A stretch of DNA of 9,011 nucleotides from Bradyrhizobiaceae bacterium (lineage in GTDB: Bacteria > Pseudomonadota > Alphaproteobacteria > Rhizobiales > Xanthobacteraceae). The stretch lies in contig JAEULX010000220.1 in assembly GCA_016793685.1 (NCBI GenBank), forward strand, positions 1 to 9,011, written 5' to 3'. This document shows, piece by piece, positions 1-5,990 of this stretch (the stretch's first letter is position 1; every line of letters starts with the position of its first letter). Under the pieces are notes generated by a model. It saw only the letters and a list, made by a program, of their open reading frames with translations, was not told where the DNA came from and ran no database searches. A program made the position numbers and the translations under genes.

Positions 1-1265
1 ACAAGCTCAATGGGCCGGAATGGTATTCGATCTTCAAGGATCTGCACACCGGGCTCATCCTCGACCTTTCTGGAAACAAGAAGGACGCGGGAAAGCGGCT
101 CGAGCATGCCTACAAGCTCGACCCTTCGGCGCTGCGCGTCGTGCAGGCCTACGCGTCGTGGCTGTCGCGCAACGGCCGCAGCGACGAAGCGCTCAACATC
201 CTTCAAACATTCGACGCATCGCTGCCGCGCCATCCGCTGGTCATCGAATCGATGGAAAAGCTGCGCAAAGGCGAACCGCTGCCGCGGCTCGTCGACGGCG
301 CGAGCGCCGGCGCAGCGGAAGCGCTGTACGGCCTCGGCGCGGCGCTGGCGCGCCGCGAGGAGGAGTTGAGCCTCGCCAACCGCGGCCTCGCCTATCTCCA
401 GCTCGGGCTCTATCTCGATCCGGATCACCCGCTCGCGCTCTTATCGCTCGCCGATCTCTACGAAGCGATGAAGAAGCCGGAGCTCGCCATCAACGTTTAT
501 TCGCGCGTGCCCGCGAATTCGGCGCTGCGGCGGAACGCCGACATCCAGATGGCGCTCAACCTCGATTCGCTCGAGCGAACCGACGAAGCCCGCCAGCAAC
601 TCGACAAGCTGATCGCGAACCACCCCGACGATCTGGAAGCCATCCTCGCGCTCGGCAACATCCTGCGCGACCGCAAGCACTATGCCGAGTGCGCCGACGC
701 CTACACCAAGGCGATCGATCTCATCCCGAACCCGACCAAGCCCACTTGGACCGTGTTCTATTTCCGCGGCATCTGCTACGAGCGCTCCAAACAATGGGCG
801 AAGGCGGAAGGCGACCTCAAGAAGGCGCTCGAGCTCTATCCCGAGCAGCCGCACGTGCTCAACTATCTCGGCTATTCCTGGATCGATCAGGGCGTGAATC
901 TCGACGAGGGCATGCGCCTGATCCGGCGCGCCGTCGACCAGCGTCCCGACGACGGTTACATCGTCGACTCGCTCGGCTGGGCCTACTACCGCATCGGCAA
1001 ACACGACGAGGCCGTCAAGAATCTGGAGCGGGCGGTCGAACTGAAGCCGATGGACCCCACCATCAACGATCACCTCGGCGACGTGTATTGGAAGGTCGGG
1101 CGAAAGCTGGAAGCCACATTCCAGTGGTCCCATGCGCGCGACCTCAAGCCCGATCCGGAAGAGCTCGCGAAAATCGAAGCGAAGCTCAAGGACGGGATGC
1201 CCGAGGACGCCGGCACGTCCACCGCCAATACCGAAAAGCAGAAACCGTCAGGCGACGGCGGTTGA
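1..1265 (+). CDS. TPR-repeat protein, 5' end outside window
   Basis: This is the C-terminal 420 residues of a tetratricopeptide-repeat protein. The frame is open from base 3 with no stop, so the GTG at 141 is internal and the true start lies upstream. Helical repeats with the TPR spacing of small and aromatic residues are seen at about residues 145-172, 210-243, 251-282, 318-351 and 352-385 of the visible part, for example the stretches ending in ALELYP and AVELKP. The last 35 residues are charged and low in complexity, which suggests a flexible tail. No catalytic motif is visible. TPR arrays form protein-binding superhelices, so a scaffold role is likely, but the partner is unknown. From memory, a TPR gene next to ispE is a common arrangement in Hyphomicrobiales; that arrangement does not prove a shared function. 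The stop is TGA at 1263-1265, and 254 nt separate it from ispE. Confidence 0.9.
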   Translation, partial: KLNGPEWYSIFKDLHTGLILDLSGNKKDAGKRLEHAYKLDPSALRVVQAYASWLSRNGRSDEALNILQTFDASLPRHPLVIESMEKLRKGEPLPRLVDGASAGAAEALYGLGAALARREEELSLANRGLAYLQLGLYLDPDHPLALLSLADLYEAMKKPELAINVYSRVPANSALRRNADIQMALNLDSLERTDEARQQLDKLIANHPDDLEAILALGNILRDRKHYAECADAYTKAIDLIPNPTKPTWTVFYFRGICYERSKQWAKAEGDLKKALELYPEQPHVLNYLGYSWIDQGVNLDEGMRLIRRAVDQRPDDGYIVDSLGWAYYRIGKHDEAVKNLERAVELKPMDPTINDHLGDVYWKVGRKLEATFQWSHARDLKPDPEELAKIEAKLKDGMPEDAGTSTANTEKQKPSGDGG

Positions 1266-1441
1266 GCCGCGCGAGCCGCGCTGTGCATGCTCGAAGCGCC
1301 GTGGCGCGGCAGCACCCCTGAGCTTGCTTCCCATGATGGCCGTTCCTGCCGGCGGCGTGCGTCGCGTGAGCGCATTCGGTTTCAATCAGCGTGGGACTTC
1401 ACGCCAATTATCTGGGTCGCATTTTGTGCCGGCGACCGGTT

Positions 1442-1462
1442 CGCAGTTTGCCGCGAACTGCG
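1442..1462 (+). other. Short inverted repeat in the ispE leader region
   Basis: The arms CGCAGTT (1442-1448) and AACTGCG (1456-1462) are perfectly complementary around a 7-nt loop. A competing stem, GTTCGC (1439-1444) with GCGAAC (1453-1458), overlaps it. No T-tract follows, so it is not a standard terminator. It lies 58 nt before ispE and may be a leader structure or chance. The rest of the gap 1266-1519 shows no convincing promoter. Confidence 0.3.
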
Positions 1463-1519
1463 GTAAGTGATCGGGGCCGGGAGAGGGCCGGACGCGAAGC
1501 GGGACGGTGACGGAAACTG

Positions 1520-2434
1520 ATGACGGATACGCCCGTGGCGGCCGCGGTCGACGTTCTGAGCGACATCGCGCCGGCCAAGATAAATCTGACGCTGCGCGTC
1601 CTTCGCAAACGTGCGGACGGCTATCACGATCTGGAAAGCCTGGTCGCGTTCGCCGCGCTGGCCGACACAGTAACGCTGCGCCTTGACGCGCCGCTCGCGC
1701 TCTCGGTGAGCGGACCGACCGCCGGTCAGGCGGGCCCCGTCGCCGACAATCTGGTGCTCAAGGCCGTGCGCGAGCTTACAGCGCGCGTCGCCGGTTTGCG
1801 GCTCGGCGCGTTCGATCTTGTCAAGCGATTGCCGGCGGGCGGAGGGTTGGGCGGCGGCTCGTCCGACGCCGCGGCGGTGCTGCGCCTGGTCGCCCGTGCG
1901 AACGCGCTTGCGCTCGACGATCCGCGCCTGGCGGCGGCGGCATTGGCGTCCGGCGCCGACGTGCCCGTCTGCCTCGAGCTGAAGCCGCGCACCATGCGCG
2001 GCGTCGGCGAAGTCCTGTCCGCCCCGGTTGCGTTGCCGGTCTTGCCGGCCGTGCTGGTGGGACCGGGCTTTCCGCTTGCGACCAAGGCGGTGTTTGCCGC
2101 CCTCGGCCTCGCGGCGGGCGAACAGCGGGGCGAGCCCTGCGCAGACGGGGTGATCCCGGGCGAGGCTGATGCGCTTGTAACCTTCCTCGCCGAGCACCCC
2201 AACGACCTGGAGGCGCCCGCGATAAAACTCGCGCCCGCGATTGCGGATCTGCTTGCGATGCTGCGCGCGCAGCCAGGATGCCGGTTCGCGCGCATGTCCG
2301 GCTCAGGCACGACCTGCTTCGGATTGTTCGTCTCGCCGGAAGCCGCAGCGGCGGCGGCGCAGCGACTCGCGTGCGCGCAACCGCGCTGGTGGGTTCAGGC
2401 GACGGAGCTTCGCGCCAGCAGCGCCACTGCGTAA
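1520..2434 (+). CDS. ispE: 4-diphosphocytidyl-2-C-methyl-D-erythritol kinase
   Basis: IspE phosphorylates the 2-hydroxyl of CDP-methylerythritol with ATP, the fourth step of the MEP pathway to IPP and DMAPP, in the cytosol. The protein is a GHMP kinase of 304 residues, within the normal IspE range. The N-terminal PAKINL motif (residues 18-23) carries K20, matching the catalytic lysine of E. coli IspE. The glycine-rich ATP loop GGGLGGGSSDAAAVL lies at 107-121. GADVPV (145-150) contains D147, matching the catalytic aspartate. The third GHMP motif, MSGSGTTCFGLF, is at 259-270. The ATG at 1520 places PAKINL at the usual distance from the N-terminus. Its Shine-Dalgarno is poor; a weak GGACGG lies at about 1502. 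The C-terminal tail is alanine-rich. It follows the TPR gene on the same strand with a 254-nt gap, so an own promoter is possible. A hairpin with a T-tract lies about 135 nt downstream. Confidence 0.96.
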   Translation: MTDTPVAAAVDVLSDIAPAKINLTLRVLRKRADGYHDLESLVAFAALADTVTLRLDAPLALSVSGPTAGQAGPVADNLVLKAVRELTARVAGLRLGAFDLVKRLPAGGGLGGGSSDAAAVLRLVARANALALDDPRLAAAALASGADVPVCLELKPRTMRGVGEVLSAPVALPVLPAVLVGPGFPLATKAVFAALGLAAGEQRGEPCADGVIPGEADALVTFLAEHPNDLEAPAIKLAPAIADLLAMLRAQPGCRFARMSGSGTTCFGLFVSPEAAAAAAQRLACAQPRWWVQATELRASSATA

Positions 2435-2568
2435 AGTGCGCGCAGCGTTCGGCCGGTGCGGGAATCTCCCAAGCATTTTTCCGGCAGACCCGGAGCCGGT
2501 CCGCACAGAAAATCCGCCTGCTGAAGAGGAGTGAGAACGAAATCCGGGTCTTTCGGGATAGGCGCGCT

Positions 2569-2622
2569 ATAGAGCGAATTCCGATCGAACGGAGCCGGAA
2601 TCAGCTCTATCTAACCTTTTTT
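2569..2622 (+). terminator. Hairpin plus T-tract downstream of ispE
   Basis: ATAGAGC (2569-2575) pairs with GCTCTAT (2604-2610), and ATTCCG (2578-2583) pairs with CGGAAT (2596-2601) across a 2x2 internal loop. The apical loop is 12 nt. Six T's follow at 2617-2622, six bases after the stem. This fits a Rho-independent terminator for ispE, although the gap before the T run is longer than ideal. The stem is also the left half of the repeat element described separately, so the terminator activity may be a by-product of the repeat. Confidence 0.5.
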
Positions 2623-2687
2623 CTGCGGCGAACCGGTTCGCATTCCCGGATCAAGTCCGTGGGCATGCTGCGCCGGAAGGGGCTCTA
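2569..2687. repeat. Dispersed palindromic repeat-like element
   Basis: The element is bounded by inverted ends, TAGAGC at 2570-2575 and GCTCTA at 2682-2687. It holds the 13-bp hairpin at 2569-2610, a T6 run, the core GCGAACCGGTTCGC at about 2628-2641 (itself a perfect palindrome), and a GGATCAAGTCCG segment near 2648. From memory, this modular layout (AGAGC hairpin, T-rich spacer, CGAACCGGTT core, GCTCTA end) resembles intergenic repeats scattered through Bradyrhizobium-type genomes; I cannot check copy number here. It encodes nothing evident. The stop codon of the neighbouring minus-strand gene lies in its right end. The preceding stretch, 2435-2568, shows no gene or structure that I can support. 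Confidence 0.5.
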
Positions 2688-2864
2688 AGCGCGCGACCGC
2701 AATGAAACGCCGATCGCGTAAGCCTTCTGACGCGTCGCGCTTTCGGTACGCTTGAGCGCGCGCGCAATCTTTGCAATCGGCGTCTTCTGTTTGGCGAGCG
2801 TCTTCAACGTCCGGATATCGTCTTTTGTCCAAAGGCGTGGTGCTTTGCTTTTCGGTCGCGCCAT
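2685..2864 (-). CDS. Small helix-turn-helix/SANT-like protein (59 aa)
   Basis: The predicted protein is 59 residues and basic. It carries WTKDD (residues 12-16) followed by a helix-like stretch and then IAKIARALKRTESATRQKA (30-48). The pattern of a tryptophan, acidic residues, an 'IA..LKRT' turn and a second basic helix resembles Myb/SANT or GcrA-like DNA-binding modules. From memory, small proteins of this kind are frequent in rhizobia and are usually annotated as hypothetical or DNA-binding; their targets are unknown. The frame is open back to 3023, but I chose the ATG at 2862-2864. It has GGAG five bases upstream, the motif starts soon after it, and the upstream residues look like translated leader. 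The stop TAG lies in the end of the adjacent repeat element, so the original C-terminus may have differed. A strong inverted repeat covers the ribosome binding site and start codon. Confidence 0.65.
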   Translation of the reverse strand: MARPKSKAPRLWTKDDIRTLKTLAKQKTPIAKIARALKRTESATRQKAYAIGVSLRSRA

Positions 2865-2916
2865 TGTGGCTCCAAATATTAGGTGAGGGGGAAAGTGTGA
2901 TCGAGCCGACAATGGC
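2860..2916 (-). promoter_or_regulatory. Inverted repeat covering the RBS and start of the 59-aa gene
   Basis: On the plus strand, GCCATTGT (2860-2867) is the exact complement of ACAATGGC (2909-2916), and GGCTC (2868-2872) is the complement of GAGCC (2903-2907). A single bulged G sits at 2908. This gives 13 base pairs and a 30-nt loop. In the minus-strand mRNA the 3' arm contains the start codon and most of the GGAG Shine-Dalgarno. Folding would therefore hide the translation start. Alternatively, as DNA, it could be an operator for an HTH protein. The pairing is seen directly; the regulatory role is inference. Confidence 0.45.
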
Positions 2917-3264
2917 AAGATCATTGCGCGCGTTTGGATATCCGGTTTCTCGCCAAATTGCGAGTCCAACGTTCGGTTTAGCCAGCCAACGAGTTGCACG
3001 CGGTAAGCAATTGCTGCTTCCAATCACTGAACTTCAGATTTCGATTGTTCGATGACCTAACCAATCGCCTGATGAGCGACAGGCAGTCAGGACTTCCGAT
3101 CTCCGTCGCTCGTCTCGTGTGTTTTGTTTGCTCCTGCTCGCGCGCATACGCGAGCAGGAGATTAACGACGCTGCGCCCGCTGCGGATTCGACTTCGTTGC
3201 GGATTCAACGGACAACGATCCCGATAAACGGACCACCGCGAAGCGTCCACGCCGATCGCTACGG
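2865..3264. other. Intergenic stretch without a supported gene
   Basis: Between the two small minus-strand genes I find no convincing coding region. Open frames on both strands here lack recognisable domains. The stretch holds the leader inverted repeat (to 2916), a weak pair GAGCGAC/GTCGCTC (3074-3080 and 3105-3111), the strong hairpin at 3131-3160, and a short direct repeat TGCGGATTC (3181-3189 and 3198-3206). Base composition is visibly more AT-rich than in the flanking genes. Confidence 0.5.
3131..3160. repeat. Perfect 12-bp stem, 6-nt loop
   Basis: CTCCTGCTCGCG (3131-3142) and CGCGAGCAGGAG (3149-3160) are exact reverse complements around CGCATA. Neither strand has a T-tract right after the stem: the minus-strand exit is A- and C-rich, and the plus-strand exit begins ATTAACG. 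It lies about 105 nt downstream of the 60-aa minus-strand gene. It could protect that transcript's 3' end, act as a U-less terminator, be a REP-like unit, or bind a protein. Confidence 0.6.
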
Positions 3265-3447
3265 TTAGCGGCGGCCAGACTTTTCCTGCACGTCGGTGCG
3301 CGGCGGAGTCTCGCGGCTTTCTTTCTTCGACTTGTTCTCGAAGCGCAATGCTGCAGCGACGGCTGGAATGCTGACGTCGTGATAGCCTTCGGTGGACGTC
3401 GGATAGTCCTTGAGATGATTGTATAGAATTTTTGTCGAGTTGTTCAT
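3265..3447 (-). CDS. Small unknown protein (60 aa)
   Basis: I do not recognise this gene. The ATG at 3445-3447 is preceded by GGGAG with a 6-nt spacer, a good Shine-Dalgarno, and this is the main support for translation. The 60 residues start MNNSTKILYN and include a short hydrophobic segment, VSIPAVAAALRF (25-36). The C-terminal half is strongly charged (KSKKESRETPP and following), probably disordered. There is no signal peptide, membrane span or cysteine. The frame is open upstream to 3699, but that part contains many arginines and no motif, so I leave it out. It ends TAG at 3265-3267. The perfect hairpin at 3131-3160 lies downstream and could close its transcript. It could still be a chance frame; conservation at this start would settle it. 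Confidence 0.45.
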   Translation of the reverse strand: MNNSTKILYNHLKDYPTSTEGYHDVSIPAVAAALRFENKSKKESRETPPRTDVQEKSGRR

Positions 3448-3653
3448 CTGATACTCCCGTTTCCCCCACGAGGTCTTCTTCTCATGTTTGGCAAGGCCGC
3501 GAGCTGGCGTTGTTGTTGAGACGGCCCGCGCGACGTTGCCCCATAAAACATATATCCACAGTCGGGGCTGTGCGCGAGAGGGTTGACATGAGGATTTGTC
3601 GGCCGCCGCCGGCGCCCGGCTGAAGCATTTATTCCAACCGCGGCGTTGCAGCG

Positions 3654-3668
3654 CGGAAAAAATTTCCG
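3654..3668. promoter_or_regulatory. IclR-box-like palindrome CGGAAA-N3-TTTCCG
   Basis: CGGAAA (3654-3659) and TTTCCG (3663-3668) are perfect inverted arms with a 3-bp AAA centre, giving a 15-bp site. The E. coli IclR operator consensus, as I recall it, is TGGAAATNATTTCCA. This site agrees at 11 of the 14 defined positions. It lies about 200 bp before the IclR-family gene and just upstream of a TAAAAT sequence that could be a -10 element. IclR-family members differ in their sites, so the link is inference. Confidence 0.4.
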
Positions 3669-3802
3669 TTCGCCTGATGCGATTAAAATAAAGCTGCACC
3701 GAAACGCGGCGGAGAACGCCGCCGTGACCCGCCGATCGCGTCGCAAACGCCTCGCGCTGCGTTGCAGCACAGTCGCACCGTCGCGAATCTTCGGCCGCGC
3801 CC

Positions 3803-3830
3803 TTGACAATTTTCGCGGAGGGGTTGAAAT
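3803..3830 (+). promoter_or_regulatory. Candidate sigma-70-type promoter for the IclR gene
   Basis: TTGACA at 3803-3808 is a perfect -35 hexamer. TGAAAT at 3825-3830, after a 16-bp spacer, matches four of six -10 bases. Transcription would start near 3837, giving a leader of about 30-45 nt. The -10 element is itself the left arm of an inverted repeat, so a bound regulator would block RNA polymerase. Confidence 0.45.
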
Positions 3831-3845
3831 TTCACACGTATTTCA
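3825..3845. promoter_or_regulatory. Inverted repeat TGAAAT-N9-ATTTCA, candidate operator
   Basis: The 6-bp arms TGAAAT (3825-3830) and ATTTCA (3840-3845) are exact inverted copies separated by nine bases. The centre-to-centre distance of 15 bp is somewhat longer than one and less than two helical turns. It overlaps the candidate -10 and start point. The arms resemble the half-site of the palindrome at 3654-3668 with one G missing. Autorepression by the IclR-type protein is the obvious hypothesis. Confidence 0.4.
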
Positions 3846-3871
3846 TAACTGCAGGCCGGTGGGCCAGTGAC

Positions 3872-3876
3872 AGAGG
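3872..3876 (+). promoter_or_regulatory. Shine-Dalgarno deciding the IclR start
   Basis: AGAGG lies five bases before the GTG at 3882. The alternative GTG at 3867, in the same frame, has no comparable element at the right distance. I therefore prefer 3882, which shortens the protein by five residues. Confidence 0.5.
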
Positions 3877-3881
3877 TTCCA

Positions 3882-4733
3882 GTGACGGAAGCAGCCAAGA
3901 ATCGCAGCCCCCATGGGGGCCGCGCGATCCTCAGTCGGTATGCAGCGGTCCTCGATACGGTGGCCCAAGCGTCGCGCGGCTTGACGCTGGCGGAGATCGG
4001 AGAGCGCACAAATTTGCCGCAGGCGACCGTGTATCGGCTCGTCCATGCGCTGCTCCACGTCAGCTTCCTCGCTCAGGGAGAGCGCCGCAAGCATTACATT
4101 GTCGGGCCGCGTTTGCTGCGCATGCTGTGCGCGGCGATGCCGCGCGGCACGATCCGCCAGCTCGCGCAGCCTATTCTCGACCGGTTAGCGTCCGATTTCG
4201 GCGAAGCCGCCTACATTGCCAAGCTGGAAGGCAACGAAGTGGAAACGCTGGCGGTGGCGTTGCCCGATGGCGAAAAGCTGATCTTCGTGCAACCCGGCCG
4301 CAGCATGCCGTTCCACGCAGCGGCGTCGGCCAAGGCTATTCTCGCCTTTGCCGACGATCGACTGATCGACGACGTCATGGCCAAGCCCCATGCCCGGTAC
4401 ACGGCGCGCACCAAGACGACGGAACCGGAAATCGCCGCGGACCTGGAAAAAATCCGCCAGCAGGGATTTGCGGTCTGCGACCAGGAACTCGATCCCGGCA
4501 TCATGAGCTACGCCTGCCCGGTCCGTATCGCCGGCGCCGGCGTCGTCTACAGCCTGGGCGTCGTGGGGGCCGCCGATCGGCTCGGGAATTCTCCGATGGG
4601 CGAGATCGTGTCTTCTCTCAAGACCGCCGCGCAAAGGCTGTCGACCGCGATCCTGGACGATGCGGCGAATGCGCCGGCGTGGAGCGCGGCTTCCCTCGGC
4701 GGCGCCAACGGGCACGTCGCCGCCCAGTTATGA
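3882..4733 (+). CDS. IclR-family transcriptional regulator
   Basis: The 283-residue product is a typical IclR-family regulator. An N-terminal winged helix-turn-helix spans about residues 14-75, with the recognition segment in ERTNLPQATVYRLVHALL (41-58). The C-terminal effector domain covers about 90-260 and carries the family stretches PFHAAASAKAILAF (143-156) and CDQELDPGIMSYACPV (199-214). These proteins bind DNA as dimers or tetramers and respond to small carboxylic or aromatic acids, often controlling nearby degradation genes. Here the gene ends by overlapping, tail to tail, the last six bases of a CoA ligase gene in a liv-type operon. That operon is its most likely target, although its promoter lies outside the window. 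Two candidate operators lie upstream, suggesting autoregulation. Start: GTG at 3882, with GTG at 3867 (288 aa) as the alternative. The ligand is unknown. Confidence 0.93.
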   Translation: MTEAAKNRSPHGGRAILSRYAAVLDTVAQASRGLTLAEIGERTNLPQATVYRLVHALLHVSFLAQGERRKHYIVGPRLLRMLCAAMPRGTIRQLAQPILDRLASDFGEAAYIAKLEGNEVETLAVALPDGEKLIFVQPGRSMPFHAAASAKAILAFADDRLIDDVMAKPHARYTARTKTTEPEIAADLEKIRQQGFAVCDQELDPGIMSYACPVRIAGAGVVYSLGVVGAADRLGNSPMGEIVSSLKTAAQRLSTAILDDAANAPAWSAASLGGANGHVAAQL

Positions 4734-5990
4734 CGCGCCGCCGTAGTCGCGGACGTCCTCGATCGCCTTGCCATCTCGCGGCAGGCTGCCGGCCGGAGCG
4801 ATTTCCACCCGTCCCTTGAGCCGGGTGACCGTCTGCACGCTCGCTTCGATGGCGCGCGCGAGATCGTCGTTCGCCTGCGCCGCTTCGATCTTCAGCGTCA
4901 TGATGTCGGCGCCGCGCTCACGACTGACCAGCAGCCGCGCATGGCCGATCTCCGGATGGCGGCGAACGATCTCGGCAACCTGATGGGGATGCACGAACAT
5001 CCCTTTCACTTTGGTGGTCTGGTCCGCGCGTCCCATCCAGCCCTTGATACGGCGATTGGTGCGCCCGCACGGGCTTGCGCCCGGAAGGATCGCCGACAGA
5101 TCGCCGGTCGCAAACCTGATGAGCGGATAATCGGGATTGAGGACGGTGACCAGCACCTCGCCCGTTTCGCCGTCCGCGACCGGCGCGCCGGTTCCCGGTT
5201 CGACAATCTCGACGATCACGCCTTCGTCGGTGATCAAGCCCTCATGCGCCGCGCTCTCGTAGGCGATCAGCCCGATCTCCGCCGTCGCATAGCTCTGCAT
5301 CACGTCGATGTCCCGTTGCGCGTAGAACGCGCGGGCGTCGGGAAGCAGCGCGCCGCCGGTGACATGCGCGATCTGGATGCTGGAGAGATCGACGCCCTCG
5401 CCGTCCGCATGTTCGAGAATGGTGCGCAAGAAATCGGGCGTTCCGGAATAGACGACGGGCCGCAGCGCCGCGGCGGCCTGGACCTGCAGCTCTGTCTGGC
5501 CGGTGCCGGCGGGAAAGACGGCGGCGCCGAGCGCGAGCGCGCCCGTCTCCATCATCGCCCCCGCGGGCGTGAAGTGATAGGCAAAGCAGTTGTGCAACAG
5601 ATCGCCCGGCCGCAGGCCCGTGGCCCACAGGGCGCGCGCGTAGCGCCAGTAGTCCGGGCGGCCCGCTTCCGGTTCGAACACCGGGCCGGGCGAGGCAAAG
5701 ACCCGGACAAGCCGCGAGATCGGCGTCGCTTCGAGCCCGCCAAACGGCGGCTGTCCGTCCTGCAGCGTTTTCAGATCCGTCTTGCGCGTGACAGGTATGC
5801 GCGCAAGCGAGTCCAGATCGTGAATGTCCAGCGGAACGATATCGGCCAGCTTGTCTCGGTAATAGCTGCTCGCCTGTTTGGCATGCGCGATGAGTCTTGC
5901 CAGCGCGGTCACCAACGCGATGTCGCGCTCGTCGGTGCTCCGCCGTTCCAGCCTGTCGAATGCCGCATCGGCCGCCGTCCTTAAAGCCAC
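4728..5990 (-). CDS. PaaK-family (phenylacetate-CoA ligase-like) AMP-forming ligase
   Basis: This 420-residue protein belongs to the adenylate-forming PaaK family, which activates a carboxylic acid through an acyl-AMP to its CoA thioester in the cytosol. Seen motifs: PAGTGQTE (160-167), YSGTPDFL (181-188), TGGALLP (211-217), SYATAEIG (233-240, the equivalent of YGxTE), FATGDLS (293-299), GRADQTTKVKGMFVHP (320-335) and PRDGKA (404-409), with K408 as the likely catalytic lysine. The usual Ser/Thr/Gly-rich nucleotide loop (SSGTTGxP) is replaced by ASPGPVFEPE (99-108), so this is not a standard phenylacetate-CoA ligase. From memory, such variants occur in other bacteria. The start is GTG at 5988-5990, with AGGAG nine bases upstream inside livF. 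It overlaps livF by 10 bp, which suggests translational coupling. The stop overlaps the IclR gene end by 6 bp. The substrate is unknown; an aromatic or other organic acid imported by the adjoining transporter is the natural guess. Confidence 0.88.
   Translation of the reverse strand: MALRTAADAAFDRLERRSTDERDIALVTALARLIAHAKQASSYYRDKLADIVPLDIHDLDSLARIPVTRKTDLKTLQDGQPPFGGLEATPISRLVRVFASPGPVFEPEAGRPDYWRYARALWATGLRPGDLLHNCFAYHFTPAGAMMETGALALGAAVFPAGTGQTELQVQAAAALRPVVYSGTPDFLRTILEHADGEGVDLSSIQIAHVTGGALLPDARAFYAQRDIDVMQSYATAEIGLIAYESAAHEGLITDEGVIVEIVEPGTGAPVADGETGEVLVTVLNPDYPLIRFATGDLSAILPGASPCGRTNRRIKGWMGRADQTTKVKGMFVHPHQVAEIVRRHPEIGHARLLVSRERGADIMTLKIEAAQANDDLARAIEASVQTVTRLKGRVEIAPAGSLPRDGKAIEDVRDYGGAS

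Larger units (their letters stand above)
3448..3866. other. Long intergenic regulatory region before the IclR gene
   Basis: This 419-nt stretch separates the divergent 60-aa gene and the IclR-type gene. It contains no supported coding sequence. It holds an AT-rich patch at about 3545-3555 (AAAACATATAT), a small hairpin CACAG/CTGTG next to it, the CGGAAA/TTTCCG palindrome at 3654-3668 followed by TAAAAT at 3684-3689, a GCGGCG/CGCCGC hairpin near 3708-3723, and the candidate promoter and inverted repeat just before the IclR gene. Promoters for both divergent genes should lie here. Confidence 0.5.

Noticed and set aside
20..1321. Long plus-strand frame (433 aa) over the TPR gene
   Set aside because: It is arginine/alanine-rich without any domain, while the overlapping frame has clear TPR repeats; a GC-rich shadow.
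1382..2197. Minus-strand frame antisense to ispE
   Set aside because: No motif and composition typical of a reverse shadow; ispE motifs are complete on the plus strand.
2435..2568. Possible tRNA or small RNA after ispE
   Set aside because: No TTCGANNC T-loop with matching acceptor stem could be found.
2865..3023. N-terminal extension of the 59-aa protein to 112 aa
   Set aside because: The extension has no motif, and the internal ATG has a well-placed GGAG; the region fits a structured leader better.
3181..3206. Direct repeat TGCGGATTC as the start of a CRISPR or tandem array
   Set aside because: Only two 9-bp copies 17 bp apart, with no further units.
2978..3469. 163-aa minus-strand frame spanning the intergenic stretch
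   Set aside because: No recognisable domain, no good RBS found, and it overlaps the 60-aa frame that has one.
3583..3588. TTGACA as a -35 element for a plus-strand promoter
   Set aside because: The sequence 15-19 bp downstream is very GC-rich with no -10-like hexamer and no gene close by.
4941..5984. 347-aa plus-strand frame antisense to the ligase gene
   Set aside because: Arginine- and histidine-rich shadow with no domain; the ligase frame carries the family motifs.
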